A DNA stretch of 64,000 bases from Rhodospirillaceae bacterium. GTDB lineage: Bacteria > Pseudomonadota > Alphaproteobacteria > CACIAM-22H2. The translations under genes were made by a program, and so were the position numbers. The notes beneath the pieces are model-generated. The model was not told where the DNA came from, ran no database searches, and saw nothing but the letters and a program-made list of their open reading frames with translations. Position 1 is the first letter of the stretch; the number at the start of each line of letters is the position of its first letter. Positions 1 through 6,815 of the stretch are shown piece by piece. The DNA lies in assembly GCA_022843945.1 (NCBI GenBank), contig JALHMR010000012.1:1-64000 (forward strand), in the 5' to 3' direction.

Positions 1-135
1 AGCGCGGGTCCTCCACTTCGTTCCGGCCCTTCGGGTGCGGGCCGCCTTGTACCGGCGGGCCTCTGCGGTCGCTGTCCGCCGCCCACCCCGCTCCCGGGGA
101 AAGGCGCGGCGGGTCTGAGCGAGCGGAGGCGAGAC

Positions 136-1056
136 ATGCGCCAGCACGACCACCAGCGGAGCCCCCGGCCGACCCTCTATCAGGAGGTGACGGACAGGAT
201 CGTCGCGGAACTCGAGGCGGGCCGCGTGCCTTGGGTGCAGCCTTGGGGCGGGGCCAAGGCCGGCCTCGGCCTGCCCCGGAACGCGGCCACCAGCCGGCGC
301 TATTCCGGGATCAACGTACTGATCCTGTGGGGCGCGGTCATCGAGAAGGGCTATGGCCGGCAAAGCTGGCTCACCTTCCGGCAGGCGCTGGCCTTGGGTG
401 GCAGCGTGCGCAAGGGCGAGCGCGGCACCACGGTTTGCTACGCTGACCGCTTCATTCCGAGGAAGGAGCAGGAGCGCGCCGCGCAAGAGGGCGATGCGCC
501 GGCGGCGATCCCGTTCCTCAAGCGCTTCACCGTGTTCAACGTCGAGCAGTGCGACGGCCTGCCCGGGACGGCGCTGGGGGTCGCACCGCCGCTCCCCGAG
601 TGCCAGATCATCCCGCGCGCCGAGGCGCTGATCGCCGCGACCAGAGCGGATTTCCGCATCGGCGGCGCCCGCGCCTATTACGACACGGTGGGCGACTTCA
701 TCCAGGTGCCGCCGCAGCCGGCCTTCTTCGAGCAGATCAACTACTACCGGACCTGCTTCCACGAACTCGGGCACTGGACCGGCCATCCGGCGCGCTGCGC
801 CCGCGACCTGTCGGGGGCACACGGCTCCAAGAGCTACGCCCGCGAGGAACTGGCGGCCGAGATTGCCAGCGCCTTCGTCTGCGCTTCTATCGGCATCGTC
901 CCGACGGTTCGCCATGCCGATTACATCGGCGAATGGCTCGCGGTCCTGCGCGAGGACAACCGCGCCATCTTCCGCGCCGCCAGCCTTGCCGCCAAGGCGG
1001 CGGATTTCCTGCTGGCCTTCGAGGCCCCGGCCACGGCGCAGGGAGCGGCGGCATGA
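136..1056 (+). CDS. ardC: ArdC-like antirestriction protein with zincin domain
   Basis: 306-residue protein with an N-terminal ArdC-type ssDNA-binding domain (about residues 10-140, including the LPRNAATSRRYSGIN stretch) and a C-terminal zinc metallopeptidase-like domain with HELGH at 209-213 and a downstream Glu in REELAAEIAS. Proteins of this class protect incoming single-stranded DNA from restriction in the recipient during conjugation. It is the first visible gene of the ICE leading module and overlaps the next gene by 4 bases, so the two are translationally coupled. The ATG at 136 follows a GGAGGCGAG-type ribosome site. Whether the peptidase is active is not known from sequence. Confidence 0.85.
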   Translation: MRQHDHQRSPRPTLYQEVTDRIVAELEAGRVPWVQPWGGAKAGLGLPRNAATSRRYSGINVLILWGAVIEKGYGRQSWLTFRQALALGGSVRKGERGTTVCYADRFIPRKEQERAAQEGDAPAAIPFLKRFTVFNVEQCDGLPGTALGVAPPLPECQIIPRAEALIAATRADFRIGGARAYYDTVGDFIQVPPQPAFFEQINYYRTCFHELGHWTGHPARCARDLSGAHGSKSYAREELAAEIASAFVCASIGIVPTVRHADYIGEWLAVLREDNRAIFRAASLAAKAADFLLAFEAPATAQGAAA

Positions 1057-1247
1057 GCCGGCGGCGCTGCTTGAGCGAGCCGACGCCGGAGGGCGAGCAA
1101 ACCTTGATCCCCGGTGTCGCGCCGATCACCACGCGCGACCGGCTCGCCGTGCTCGCCGCCGCGCCGCTCGCCCCGCGCGTCGCGCAGAAGCCGCCCAATG
1201 TCGACCTGTTCGACGACGACGCGCGCAACCAGCTCAGCCTGTTCTGA
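1053..1247 (+). CDS. Small conserved ICE protein of unknown function
   Basis: 64 residues, starting in an ATGA overlap with the ardC stop. It has no recognisable domain; the sequence is Pro/Ala-rich in the middle and ends in an acidic stretch and a NQLSLF tail. I accept it as a gene because of the overlap, the following ribosome-binding site for the next gene directly at its end, and because similar short proteins usually sit between ardC and the DUF2958 gene in this ICE type. The QLSLF-like tail resembles short clamp- or partner-binding peptides, but that is only an impression. Confidence 0.6.
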   Translation: MSRRRCLSEPTPEGEQTLIPGVAPITTRDRLAVLAAAPLAPRVAQKPPNVDLFDDDARNQLSLF

Positions 1248-1258
1248 CGGAGGCAACC

Positions 1259-1660
1259 ATGAGCCGCCTCATCCCCGACGAGCTACGCGCCTTGTTGCTG
1301 CGCAACGGCGACAATCCTGAGCAGGACCACGTGCCGGTGGTGAAGCTGTTCGATCCGAGCGGCGCCGCCACGTGGCTCCTCTCCGAAATGCTCCCGCACA
1401 ACCATGACGTCCTGTTCGGGCTGTGCGACCTCGGGATGGGTTTCCCGGAACTCGGCTACGTGAGCCTGCCCGAGCTGGAGGACGTCAAGGGCCAGCTCGG
1501 GCTTGCCATCGAGCGCGACCTGAATTTCGCCGCCCGCTTTCCGCTCTCGGTCTACGCCGAGGCGGCGCGCGTGGCCGGCTCGATCTGCGAGAGCGAGCCT
1601 CTGCTGCAGCACGCTGCCGCGTGGCTCGCCGCGCAGAAGCGCCGCGACGGCGGCGCCTGA
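1259..1660 (+). CDS. DUF2958 domain protein
   Basis: 133 residues covering the whole DUF2958 family (MSRLIPDELRALLLRNG at the N-terminus, then VVKLFDPSGAATWLLSEM and a DLGMGFPELGYVSLPEL core). The family is common on ICEs and plasmids of Proteobacteria next to ardC and parB genes; its biochemical role is unknown. The ATG at 1259 has an ACGGAGG ribosome site 5 bases upstream. It lies 11 bases after the small gene and 51 bases before the ParB-like gene, so all four probably share one transcript. Confidence 0.8.
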   Translation: MSRLIPDELRALLLRNGDNPEQDHVPVVKLFDPSGAATWLLSEMLPHNHDVLFGLCDLGMGFPELGYVSLPELEDVKGQLGLAIERDLNFAARFPLSVYAEAARVAGSICESEPLLQHAAAWLAAQKRRDGGA

Positions 1661-1711
1661 GATTGGCTGTCACCCCGCGCGCCCGAGGCGCGCTATCCAA
1701 GGAGCGTCCCC

Positions 1712-3439
1712 ATGGAACTGCGTCACATCCCCTTCAACCGCTTGAGTATCGCCGCCGTCAACATGCGGCACGGCCGCAAGCCCCCCGACGTGTCGGACAT
1801 CCTGCCGAGTATCAAGGCTCGCGGCATCCTCGTGCCGCTGCTGGTGCGTCCGGCCGGCCGGGCCTATGAGATCGTCGCCGGCCGGCGGCGCTACTACGCG
1901 GCGCAGAAGGTCAGGAAGGAGCGCGGCCGGGTGGCCCCGCTGCCCTGCGCCGTGATGGCGCCGGGCGACGACGCGGCGGCGCTTGAGGCCTCGCTGATCG
2001 AGAATATCCATCGCCTCGACCCCGACGCCATGGCGCAATACGAGACCTTCGCCAAGCTCACCGGCGAGGGCCGCAGCGTGGCGCAGATCGCCGCGACCTT
2101 CGGCTTGCGCGACAGCGTGGTCAGGCAGCGTCTGGCCTTGGGCAATCTCGTGCCGGCGATCCGCGACGCCTACCGCAACGACGAGATCGACGACGAGACG
2201 CTGCGCTATCTCACACTCGCCAGCCCCAGCCAGCAGAAGGACTGGCTGACCCTGTTCCAGGATTCCGGCAGCCACGCGCCGCGCGGCTATCAGTTGAAGC
2301 AGTGGCTGTTCGGCGGCCAGTCCATCTCGACCAAGGTGGCGATCTTCCCGCTGGAGCAGTACAGCGGCCAGATCGTCACCGACCTGTTCGAGGAGGAGGG
2401 GTATTTCGCGGACGCGGATTTGTTCTGGGAGTTGCAGAACAAGGCGATTGCCGCGACGCGCGATGGGTTCGCGGCCAACGGCTGGCCGGTCGAGGTGCTG
2501 GAGATCGGCAAGGGCTTTCATGCCTGGGAGCACGTCAAGACGCCGAAGAAGAAGGGCGGGCGCGTCTATATCGCCGTCTCCCACCACGGCGAGGTCGACC
2601 TCCACGAGGGCTATCTGCCGCTCAAGGAGGCGCGGCGCGCGGCGAAGACGGGCACCAAGGAAGGGAATGAGGGCGCGGGGTCCGAGCCGGCCGCGACCGG
2701 CCGGGCGGCGATGAGCAAGCCCTTGCAGAACTATCTCGACCTGCACCGCCACGCGGCGGTGCGGCTGGCGCTGATCGCCCAGCCGCGCGTGGCCTACCGG
2801 CTGCTGGTCGCTCATGCGCTGGCGGCCTCGGGTCATTGGCAGGTCAAGGCCGAGCCGCAGCAGGCGCGCACCGAGTCCATCGCCGCCAGCCTCACGGAGA
2901 GTCCGGCCCAGCAGGCCTTCGCCGCCGAGCGGGCGGCGGTCGTGGCCTTGCTGGCCCTGTCCGATGACCCGGAAGCCGGGGTGCGGTCCAACGGCGACGA
3001 CCACCGGACGGCCATGGTGTTCGCCCGGCTTCTGGCGCTGTCGGACAAGGAGGTGCAGCGGGTCGCCGCCTGCGCCATGGCCGAGACGCTGGCAGCCGGC
3101 AGTGCCGCCGTCGAGGCGGCCGGCGTGCAGTTGAAGGTCGATCCGCGCGCCCATTGGACACCCGACGCGGCGTTCTTCGACCTGATCCGCGACAAGGCGA
3201 CGGTCAACGCCATGCTCGCCGACACGGCCGGCAAGGCGGTCGCCGACGCCAACGTGGCGGAACGCGGCACGACGCAGAAGCAGATCATCCGCGATTGCCT
3301 CGCCGGCACCAACGGCCGGGCGAAGGTTGAGGGCTGGCTGCCGGGCCTGCTGGCGTTTCCGTTCCGCGACGGCGGCGGCGGGCCGAGCCCTCTGGCCGAG
3401 ACGGCGGGCCGGATTGCGGGCTTGTTCCCGGTCGGCTGA
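1712..3439 (+). CDS. Long ParB-like nuclease-domain protein
   Basis: 575 residues. The N-terminus is a ParB/Spo0J-type domain (about 1-110) with GILVPLLVRP, the YEIVAGRRRYYAA box and LIENIHRLDPDAMAQYETF, followed by a helix-turn-helix (about 120-170, VAQIAATFGLRDSVVRQRL). The remaining 400 residues are specific to the ICE-type proteins and lack a known domain. Chromosomal ParB is near 300 residues, so this is a long accessory form, probably for element stability, partition of the excised circle or gene control. No parA lies next to it. Start ATG at 1712 has AAGGAG upstream. A strong GC hairpin follows the stop. Confidence 0.85.
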   Translation: MELRHIPFNRLSIAAVNMRHGRKPPDVSDILPSIKARGILVPLLVRPAGRAYEIVAGRRRYYAAQKVRKERGRVAPLPCAVMAPGDDAAALEASLIENIHRLDPDAMAQYETFAKLTGEGRSVAQIAATFGLRDSVVRQRLALGNLVPAIRDAYRNDEIDDETLRYLTLASPSQQKDWLTLFQDSGSHAPRGYQLKQWLFGGQSISTKVAIFPLEQYSGQIVTDLFEEEGYFADADLFWELQNKAIAATRDGFAANGWPVEVLEIGKGFHAWEHVKTPKKKGGRVYIAVSHHGEVDLHEGYLPLKEARRAAKTGTKEGNEGAGSEPAATGRAAMSKPLQNYLDLHRHAAVRLALIAQPRVAYRLLVAHALAASGHWQVKAEPQQARTESIAASLTESPAQQAFAAERAAVVALLALSDDPEAGVRSNGDDHRTAMVFARLLALSDKEVQRVAACAMAETLAAGSAAVEAAGVQLKVDPRAHWTPDAAFFDLIRDKATVNAMLADTAGKAVADANVAERGTTQKQIIRDCLAGTNGRAKVEGWLPGLLAFPFRDGGGGPSPLAETAGRIAGLFPVG

Positions 3440-3448
3440 CGCGTTCGG

Positions 3449-3474
3449 GGGGCGGCGGCTCCGGCCGCCGCCCC
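3449..3474 (+). terminator. Strong GC hairpin after the ParB-like gene
   Basis: Perfect 11-base stem (3449-3459 with 3464-3474) and a TCCG loop, 10 bases after the parB-like stop. There is no T-run, so it is either a Rho-assisted stop or an mRNA 3' stabiliser. It also separates the converging HEPN-like gene. Confidence 0.45.
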
Positions 3475-3526
3475 GCCGCCGGTAAGCGTTCACGGACTCA
3501 ATAAGGCGAACTTGAGTTCGTCTCGA

Positions 3527-4528
3527 CTAGGCCTTGCCAAGATGCCCATCGTGCAAATACTTGGGGTCGAAATCCGCGAGTGGCGTCATTGGATCGATCG
3601 GGTTGCCCCAAACCCTTCTCCGTTCATCGGGCGATAACGCCCAAAACTTCTCCAGCGCTGCTGTGTTGCCGAAATGAGGCCAGAGCGCATCCTGCCCGAC
3701 TATCCGGGCCAACGCCGTCCGAGCGATATATTCGACAATCGCCTCCTTCTTCAACAGATCCAGCCGGATTTCTCGGTCGAACGTCTCCAAGTATTGGTTC
3801 TCATGCAGGTGTTCGACATGACTTCGGACGTCATAGAGGGCGCCCATAAGGTCGTGATGGCCAGGTCCGATGAACAGCTCGGACCGGCTCTTGAACTGCT
3901 GCTTGGTCTTTCCGATAGCGGGCAAGATCAGTCCGTCGATGCAGCGGCAATATTGATGAATCCGATCCAAAAGCTGCCCGATGGCGCGTGTCTCGACATA
4001 GATGTGCAGCGTCCGGAAAAACCTCCACAGCCCACCCGGTACAGTCGTCGGCAGCATTGCGTCGAGCTTCAGGCTGAGTTGGGCTGCGGACACGATGTCG
4101 GCTGCAACAATGGCTGGGTAGGGCCGGAACACCTGGGGCACGGGAAGATCGAGGTCTTTTTGTTGGCGAATATCGATCACGTCGTTTCGCCGTGCCCCCG
4201 TCAACAGGACTGGCTGGTGTGAGGGCGAGAACATCGCTGACAGGAGGAGGCCGACATAGAAATGCCAAACATGCTTTTGCAGCGCCTGGTTCTCGTCGTC
4301 GAGAATGTCGGGCGTTGTCGAAGCTTGCTTGCTCACGAGAAACAGATTGCTACCGGCGACTTGTGCCGCGCGGATGCTGCCCAACCATTCGCGCCAATCC
4401 GGCGGAACCTCGAACGTCGTAGTGGCGAGCGCCCAAAGGTTGGGCGCGATTCGCTCGGGTGGCGGTGGCCCTTCGAGCTTTACCTCAAGACCCACCAGCG
4501 CATATTTCTCTCCGTTTGCGATCCACAC
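3527..4528 (-). CDS. Hypothetical protein with HEPN-like RxxxxH motif
   Basis: 333 residues, no signal peptide. I do not recognise a named family over the full length. Near residues 225-240 the stretch MGALYDVRSHVEHLHE has the shape of an Apea-like HEPN motif (R-x4-H in a helix, after a variable helix with SRSELFIG). HEPN proteins are RNases in many toxin and phage-defence systems, which fits an ICE cargo position, but the assignment rests on one motif. It is transcribed against the backbone and its codon use and GC are lower than those of the flanking ICE genes, suggesting separate arrival. ATG at 4528. Confidence 0.6.
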   Translation of the reverse strand: MWIANGEKYALVGLEVKLEGPPPPERIAPNLWALATTTFEVPPDWREWLGSIRAAQVAGSNLFLVSKQASTTPDILDDENQALQKHVWHFYVGLLLSAMFSPSHQPVLLTGARRNDVIDIRQQKDLDLPVPQVFRPYPAIVAADIVSAAQLSLKLDAMLPTTVPGGLWRFFRTLHIYVETRAIGQLLDRIHQYCRCIDGLILPAIGKTKQQFKSRSELFIGPGHHDLMGALYDVRSHVEHLHENQYLETFDREIRLDLLKKEAIVEYIARTALARIVGQDALWPHFGNTAALEKFWALSPDERRRVWGNPIDPMTPLADFDPKYLHDGHLGKA

Positions 4529-5218
4529 GGCCCTACATCCTCGCTTGCACGCGACTTTCGGTCGCCATTCTACGGCATCGCGTTGTCGTAGCCGAGATAG
4601 CCGTGCGCCTGCCCGAGTGGCGGCGTACGGTCGCGGCTCATCGGCTGATGTTCAGATGACGGCGTCCTCGTCCGGGTTGTCGGTCCCGGCGGCCCGGCCG
4701 AGATAGGGCGCGTGCACGGCCCGCCTTGGCGCAGCGGTCGGCTGACTCCTTCTTGCGCGGCTCTCGCCAGTCCGGAGCCAACCCGCGCCGACCTCGTAAC
4801 CCCGCGCCACCGCGTCAGCCGCTGTTGCGTCGCCTCCCGGTCGGGATGGGCACGATGCCCACCTCGGCGCAAACTGACTAAGGTCTTGCCGGGCCCTTGA
4901 AGCCGCCATTGACCGCGGTGACAGCCGACGCTGCCGCAGCTATCTCCGCTGCCGCTCCGGGCCCATCCCCCTGCTCGTGGCGTGGACCTATGGGCGGCGC
5001 CGTCCCCTGGTGAAACCGTCGCGGGCCAAGTTTTTTCCCCGCCCGCTGACGCGGGCTCCTCGCGGCCGCTGACGCTCCAAAAAACTTGCCCGCTCGGGTC
5101 CTCCGCTGCGCTGCGGCCCCCTGCATTGTCATTTTGGGGGTTCACGGGTCCGGCCGCGCCCATGACCGGTCCGCCATCGCAGGGGGAATTGGCCCCCGCG
5201 ACATCATGGAGACAGACC
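4529..5218. other. 690-base stretch without an intact gene
   Basis: It lies between the HEPN-like gene (minus) and the intact DUF736 gene (plus). The left half holds a broken minus-strand DUF736 copy (about 4655-4935). The right half is GC-rich leader DNA of the intact DUF736 gene with short palindromic pieces, for example ggggg-aattgg-ccccc near 5193-5204. I see no further coding potential beyond shadows. Confidence 0.6.
4655..4935 (-). pseudogene. Degenerate second copy of the DUF736 gene, inverted
   Basis: On the minus strand the DNA from about 4910 downwards matches the intact gene at 5219-5542 at base level (same GGCGGCTTCAAGGGCC start of the similarity, then a matching GCGCCGAGGT...CATCGTGCCCA run). 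A frameshift lies soon after the Gly-Phe-Lys-Gly region. The later part still reads RGYEVGAGWLRTGES and LGRAAGTDNPDEDAVI, but the central residues are scrambled and a TGA replaces the Trp codon of the intact C-terminus. The two copies are head to head, about 290 bases apart. It is a remnant of duplication or of recombination between two related elements. Confidence 0.75.
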
Positions 5219-5542
5219 ATGCCAGCGATCGGTTACGTCACCAAGCAGTCCACCGGCGGCTTCAAGGGCCAGCTGCGGACCCTCAGCATCCGCGCCGAGG
5301 TCGACATCGTGCCCAACCCGGCCAAGAGCGCCGAGAACCAGCCGGACTTCCGCGTGCTGACACGGGGCTACGAAATCGGCGCGGGGTGGCTGCGCACCGG
5401 CGAGACCTCGGGCAAGGAGTACGTCAGCCTGAGCCTCGCCGCGCCCGAGTTCGGGCCGCGCAAGCTCTACGCCAATCTCGGCCGAGCCGCCGGGACGGAT
5501 AACCCGGACGAGTTCGCGGTCATCTGGAACCCGGCCGACTGA
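5219..5542 (+). CDS. DUF736 family protein (first intact copy)
   Basis: 107 residues, the full DUF736 length. Typical family features are an N-terminal IGYVTKQSTGGFKGQLRTLS strand pair, the YEIGAGWLRTGETSGKEY core and a C-terminal LYANLGRAAGTDNPDEFAVIW stretch split over short beta strands. The family is small, single-domain and found almost only on plasmids and ICEs; the function is unknown, although a single-stranded-DNA or RNA-binding role is sometimes proposed. ATG at 5219 has GGAGACAG upstream. A GC hairpin follows the stop. A different DUF736 protein sits at 22756-23079. Confidence 0.85.
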   Translation: MPAIGYVTKQSTGGFKGQLRTLSIRAEVDIVPNPAKSAENQPDFRVLTRGYEIGAGWLRTGETSGKEYVSLSLAAPEFGPRKLYANLGRAAGTDNPDEFAVIWNPAD

Positions 5543-5555
5543 GGCCACCGCCTTG

Positions 5556-5578
5556 CCCCCGCGCCCACAGCGCGGGGG
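5556..5578 (+). terminator. GC hairpin after DUF736 gene
   Basis: Perfect 9-base stem (CCCCCGCGC at 5556-5564, GCGCGGGGG at 5570-5578) with a 5-base loop, 14 bases after the stop; no T-run. The rest of 5579-5837 is GC-rich non-coding DNA in which I see nothing else except the ribosome site of the next gene. Confidence 0.4.
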
Positions 5579-5837
5579 CCTCCCGGCCCGCCTCCCATCG
5601 CGACGTGTGCGGAATTCGGCCGCCGCGGACAGCGGCCCCGCCGCGGGGAGCGTCTGGACAGCCCGCCGCCGGCGAATGCCGGTCGGTCCCACCGGTGCGG
5701 GCCGGGAGCTCGGGCGGGGGTACGAATCGCGGCTTGGTCCGATTCGCACGTCCCGGCCGCGCCGCGGCCCGCCTATGTTCGCTGGCGTGGGCGTCCGCTT
5801 GGCTGTCGGCGCCCCTTCGTTCGCCAAGGAGGTCTCG

Positions 5838-6083
5838 ATGGCCAATGACGCGCGCAACGCCGGCACCGGCGCCAACGGCAGCCCGTTTCTCAGCACGCTC
5901 CAGGCGGGGCGGCACGTCCGCCTGTCGCCGCGCACGCTCGAGAAGATGCGCGTGCGGGGCGGCGGGCCGAGGTTCCGCAAGCACGGACGCCTGGTCGTCT
6001 ATCACGTGGACGATCTGGCGGCGTGGTCGGCCGCGCGCGCCCACTCCTCCACCTCCGACAGCGTCGCGTCCCCCGGTGAGTGA
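5838..6083 (+). CDS. Small helix-turn-helix (excisionase/MerR-like) protein
   Basis: 81 residues. The central part (LSTLQAGRHVRLSPRTLEK, then a basic GGGPRFRKHGRLVVYHVDDLAAW wing) is the winged helix of AlpA/Xis-like DNA-binding proteins: a helix-turn-helix, an Arg/Lys-rich beta hairpin, and the YxxxDLxxW end. Such proteins serve as recombination directionality factors or as regulators of transfer genes. The ATG at 5838 has a clear AAGGAGG site 5 bases upstream, which decides the start. It sits just before traF and the relaxase, suggesting a role in their control. Confidence 0.75.
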   Translation: MANDARNAGTGANGSPFLSTLQAGRHVRLSPRTLEKMRVRGGGPRFRKHGRLVVYHVDDLAAWSAARAHSSTSDSVASPGE

Positions 6084-6089
6084 CCGGTC

Positions 6090-6656
6090 TTGCCGCGGGT
6101 CTCGGCCGCTTCGCGGGCGACGCTGGCTCTGGTGGCCGGGCTGGCGCTGGGCCTGCTCGGCGCCGGCGCCGTGATCGCGCCCGCGCCGCGCCTGATCTGG
6201 AACGCCAGCGCCAGCGCGCCGCTCGGGCTCTATTGGGTCGGCCGTTCGCGGCCCGAACACGGCCAGCTCGTGCTCGTGGAGACGCCGGAATCGGTACGCG
6301 CGCTGGCGGCGGCGCGCGGCTATCTGCCGGCCGGCGTGCGGCTGGTGAAGCGGGTCGTGGCCATGGCCGGCGCCGAGGTTTGTGGGCTGGACCGGATGAT
6401 TCTGATCGACGGCCGCGAGGTCGCGGAGCGGCTGGCGCGGGACGCGCAAGGCCGTCCGCTCCCGGCCTGGAACGGCTGCCGGGTGCTCGAATCGGATGAG
6501 ATTTTTCTGCTCCAGGTGGGCGTCGCGGGCTCCTTCGACGGCCGGTATTTCGGGCCGGTGAAGCGCTCGGAGGTGCTCGGAATCCTGGTGCCGCTCTGGA
6601 CGTATGAGCCGGAGGAGGGAGGTAGCGGGAGGGGAGGTGCGGGTGGGCAAGATTAA
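6090..6656 (+). CDS. traF: TraF-like S26 signal peptidase of conjugation
   Basis: 188 residues. An N-terminal membrane helix (about 9-32, LALVAGLALGLLGAGAVI) is followed by the S26 box SAPLGLYWV, whose Ser (about residue 43) is the expected nucleophile, and by LVKRVVAMAGAEV with the general-base Lys (about 86). TraF peptidases of IncP-type transfer systems process and cyclise the TrbC pilin, and trbC is present at 14508. No ATG is available; TTG at 6090 is the only start that keeps the membrane helix and it has a poor ribosome site, so coupling to the gene 6 bases upstream is likely. Confidence 0.8.
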   Translation: MPRVSAASRATLALVAGLALGLLGAGAVIAPAPRLIWNASASAPLGLYWVGRSRPEHGQLVLVETPESVRALAAARGYLPAGVRLVKRVVAMAGAEVCGLDRMILIDGREVAERLARDAQGRPLPAWNGCRVLESDEIFLLQVGVAGSFDGRYFGPVKRSEVLGILVPLWTYEPEEGGSGRGGAGGQD

Positions 6657-6658
6657 AG

Positions 6659-6679
6659 GAGCGGCCCCAAGTGCCGCTC
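6659..6679. repeat. Inverted repeat after traF
   Basis: GAGCGGC at 6659-6665 and GCCGCTC at 6673-6679, perfect 7-base arms with a 7-base loop, immediately after the traF stop. It is the first of two hairpins in the 159 bases between traF and the relaxase gene and may belong to the transfer-origin region. Confidence 0.5.
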
Positions 6680-6704
6680 AAGCCTTTGTCTGCACATCGT
6701 TTGA

Positions 6705-6736
6705 CGTGGGGCGGCGCGCGGTCGCGCCGCCCCACG
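6705..6736. other. 14-base perfect inverted repeat before the relaxase, oriT candidate
   Basis: Arms CGTGGGGCGGCGCG (6705-6718) and CGCGCCGCCCCACG (6723-6736) are perfect with a CGGT loop. Position between traF and the relaxase start is where transfer origins often lie, and relaxases bind an inverted repeat next to the nick. A nick consensus cannot be identified here, and a transcription terminator for traF is an alternative, although no T-run follows. Confidence 0.35.
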
Positions 6737-6815
6737 CGGACGCCAGCCCGTTGATATCGCGCATAGGCGTTGGGGCAGGCGCAGCCCGTCGCAGGTGCGA
6801 TGGCGAGGGGCGGCG

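Noticed and set aside
1670-3493. Long minus-strand reading frame opposite the ParB-like gene
   Set aside because: Arg/Gly/Pro-rich shadow typical of high-GC DNA; the + strand frame has clear ParB motifs.
5543-5837. Promoter or small gene before the HTH gene
   Set aside because: No convincing promoter or coding signal; it is GC-rich DNA with one hairpin.
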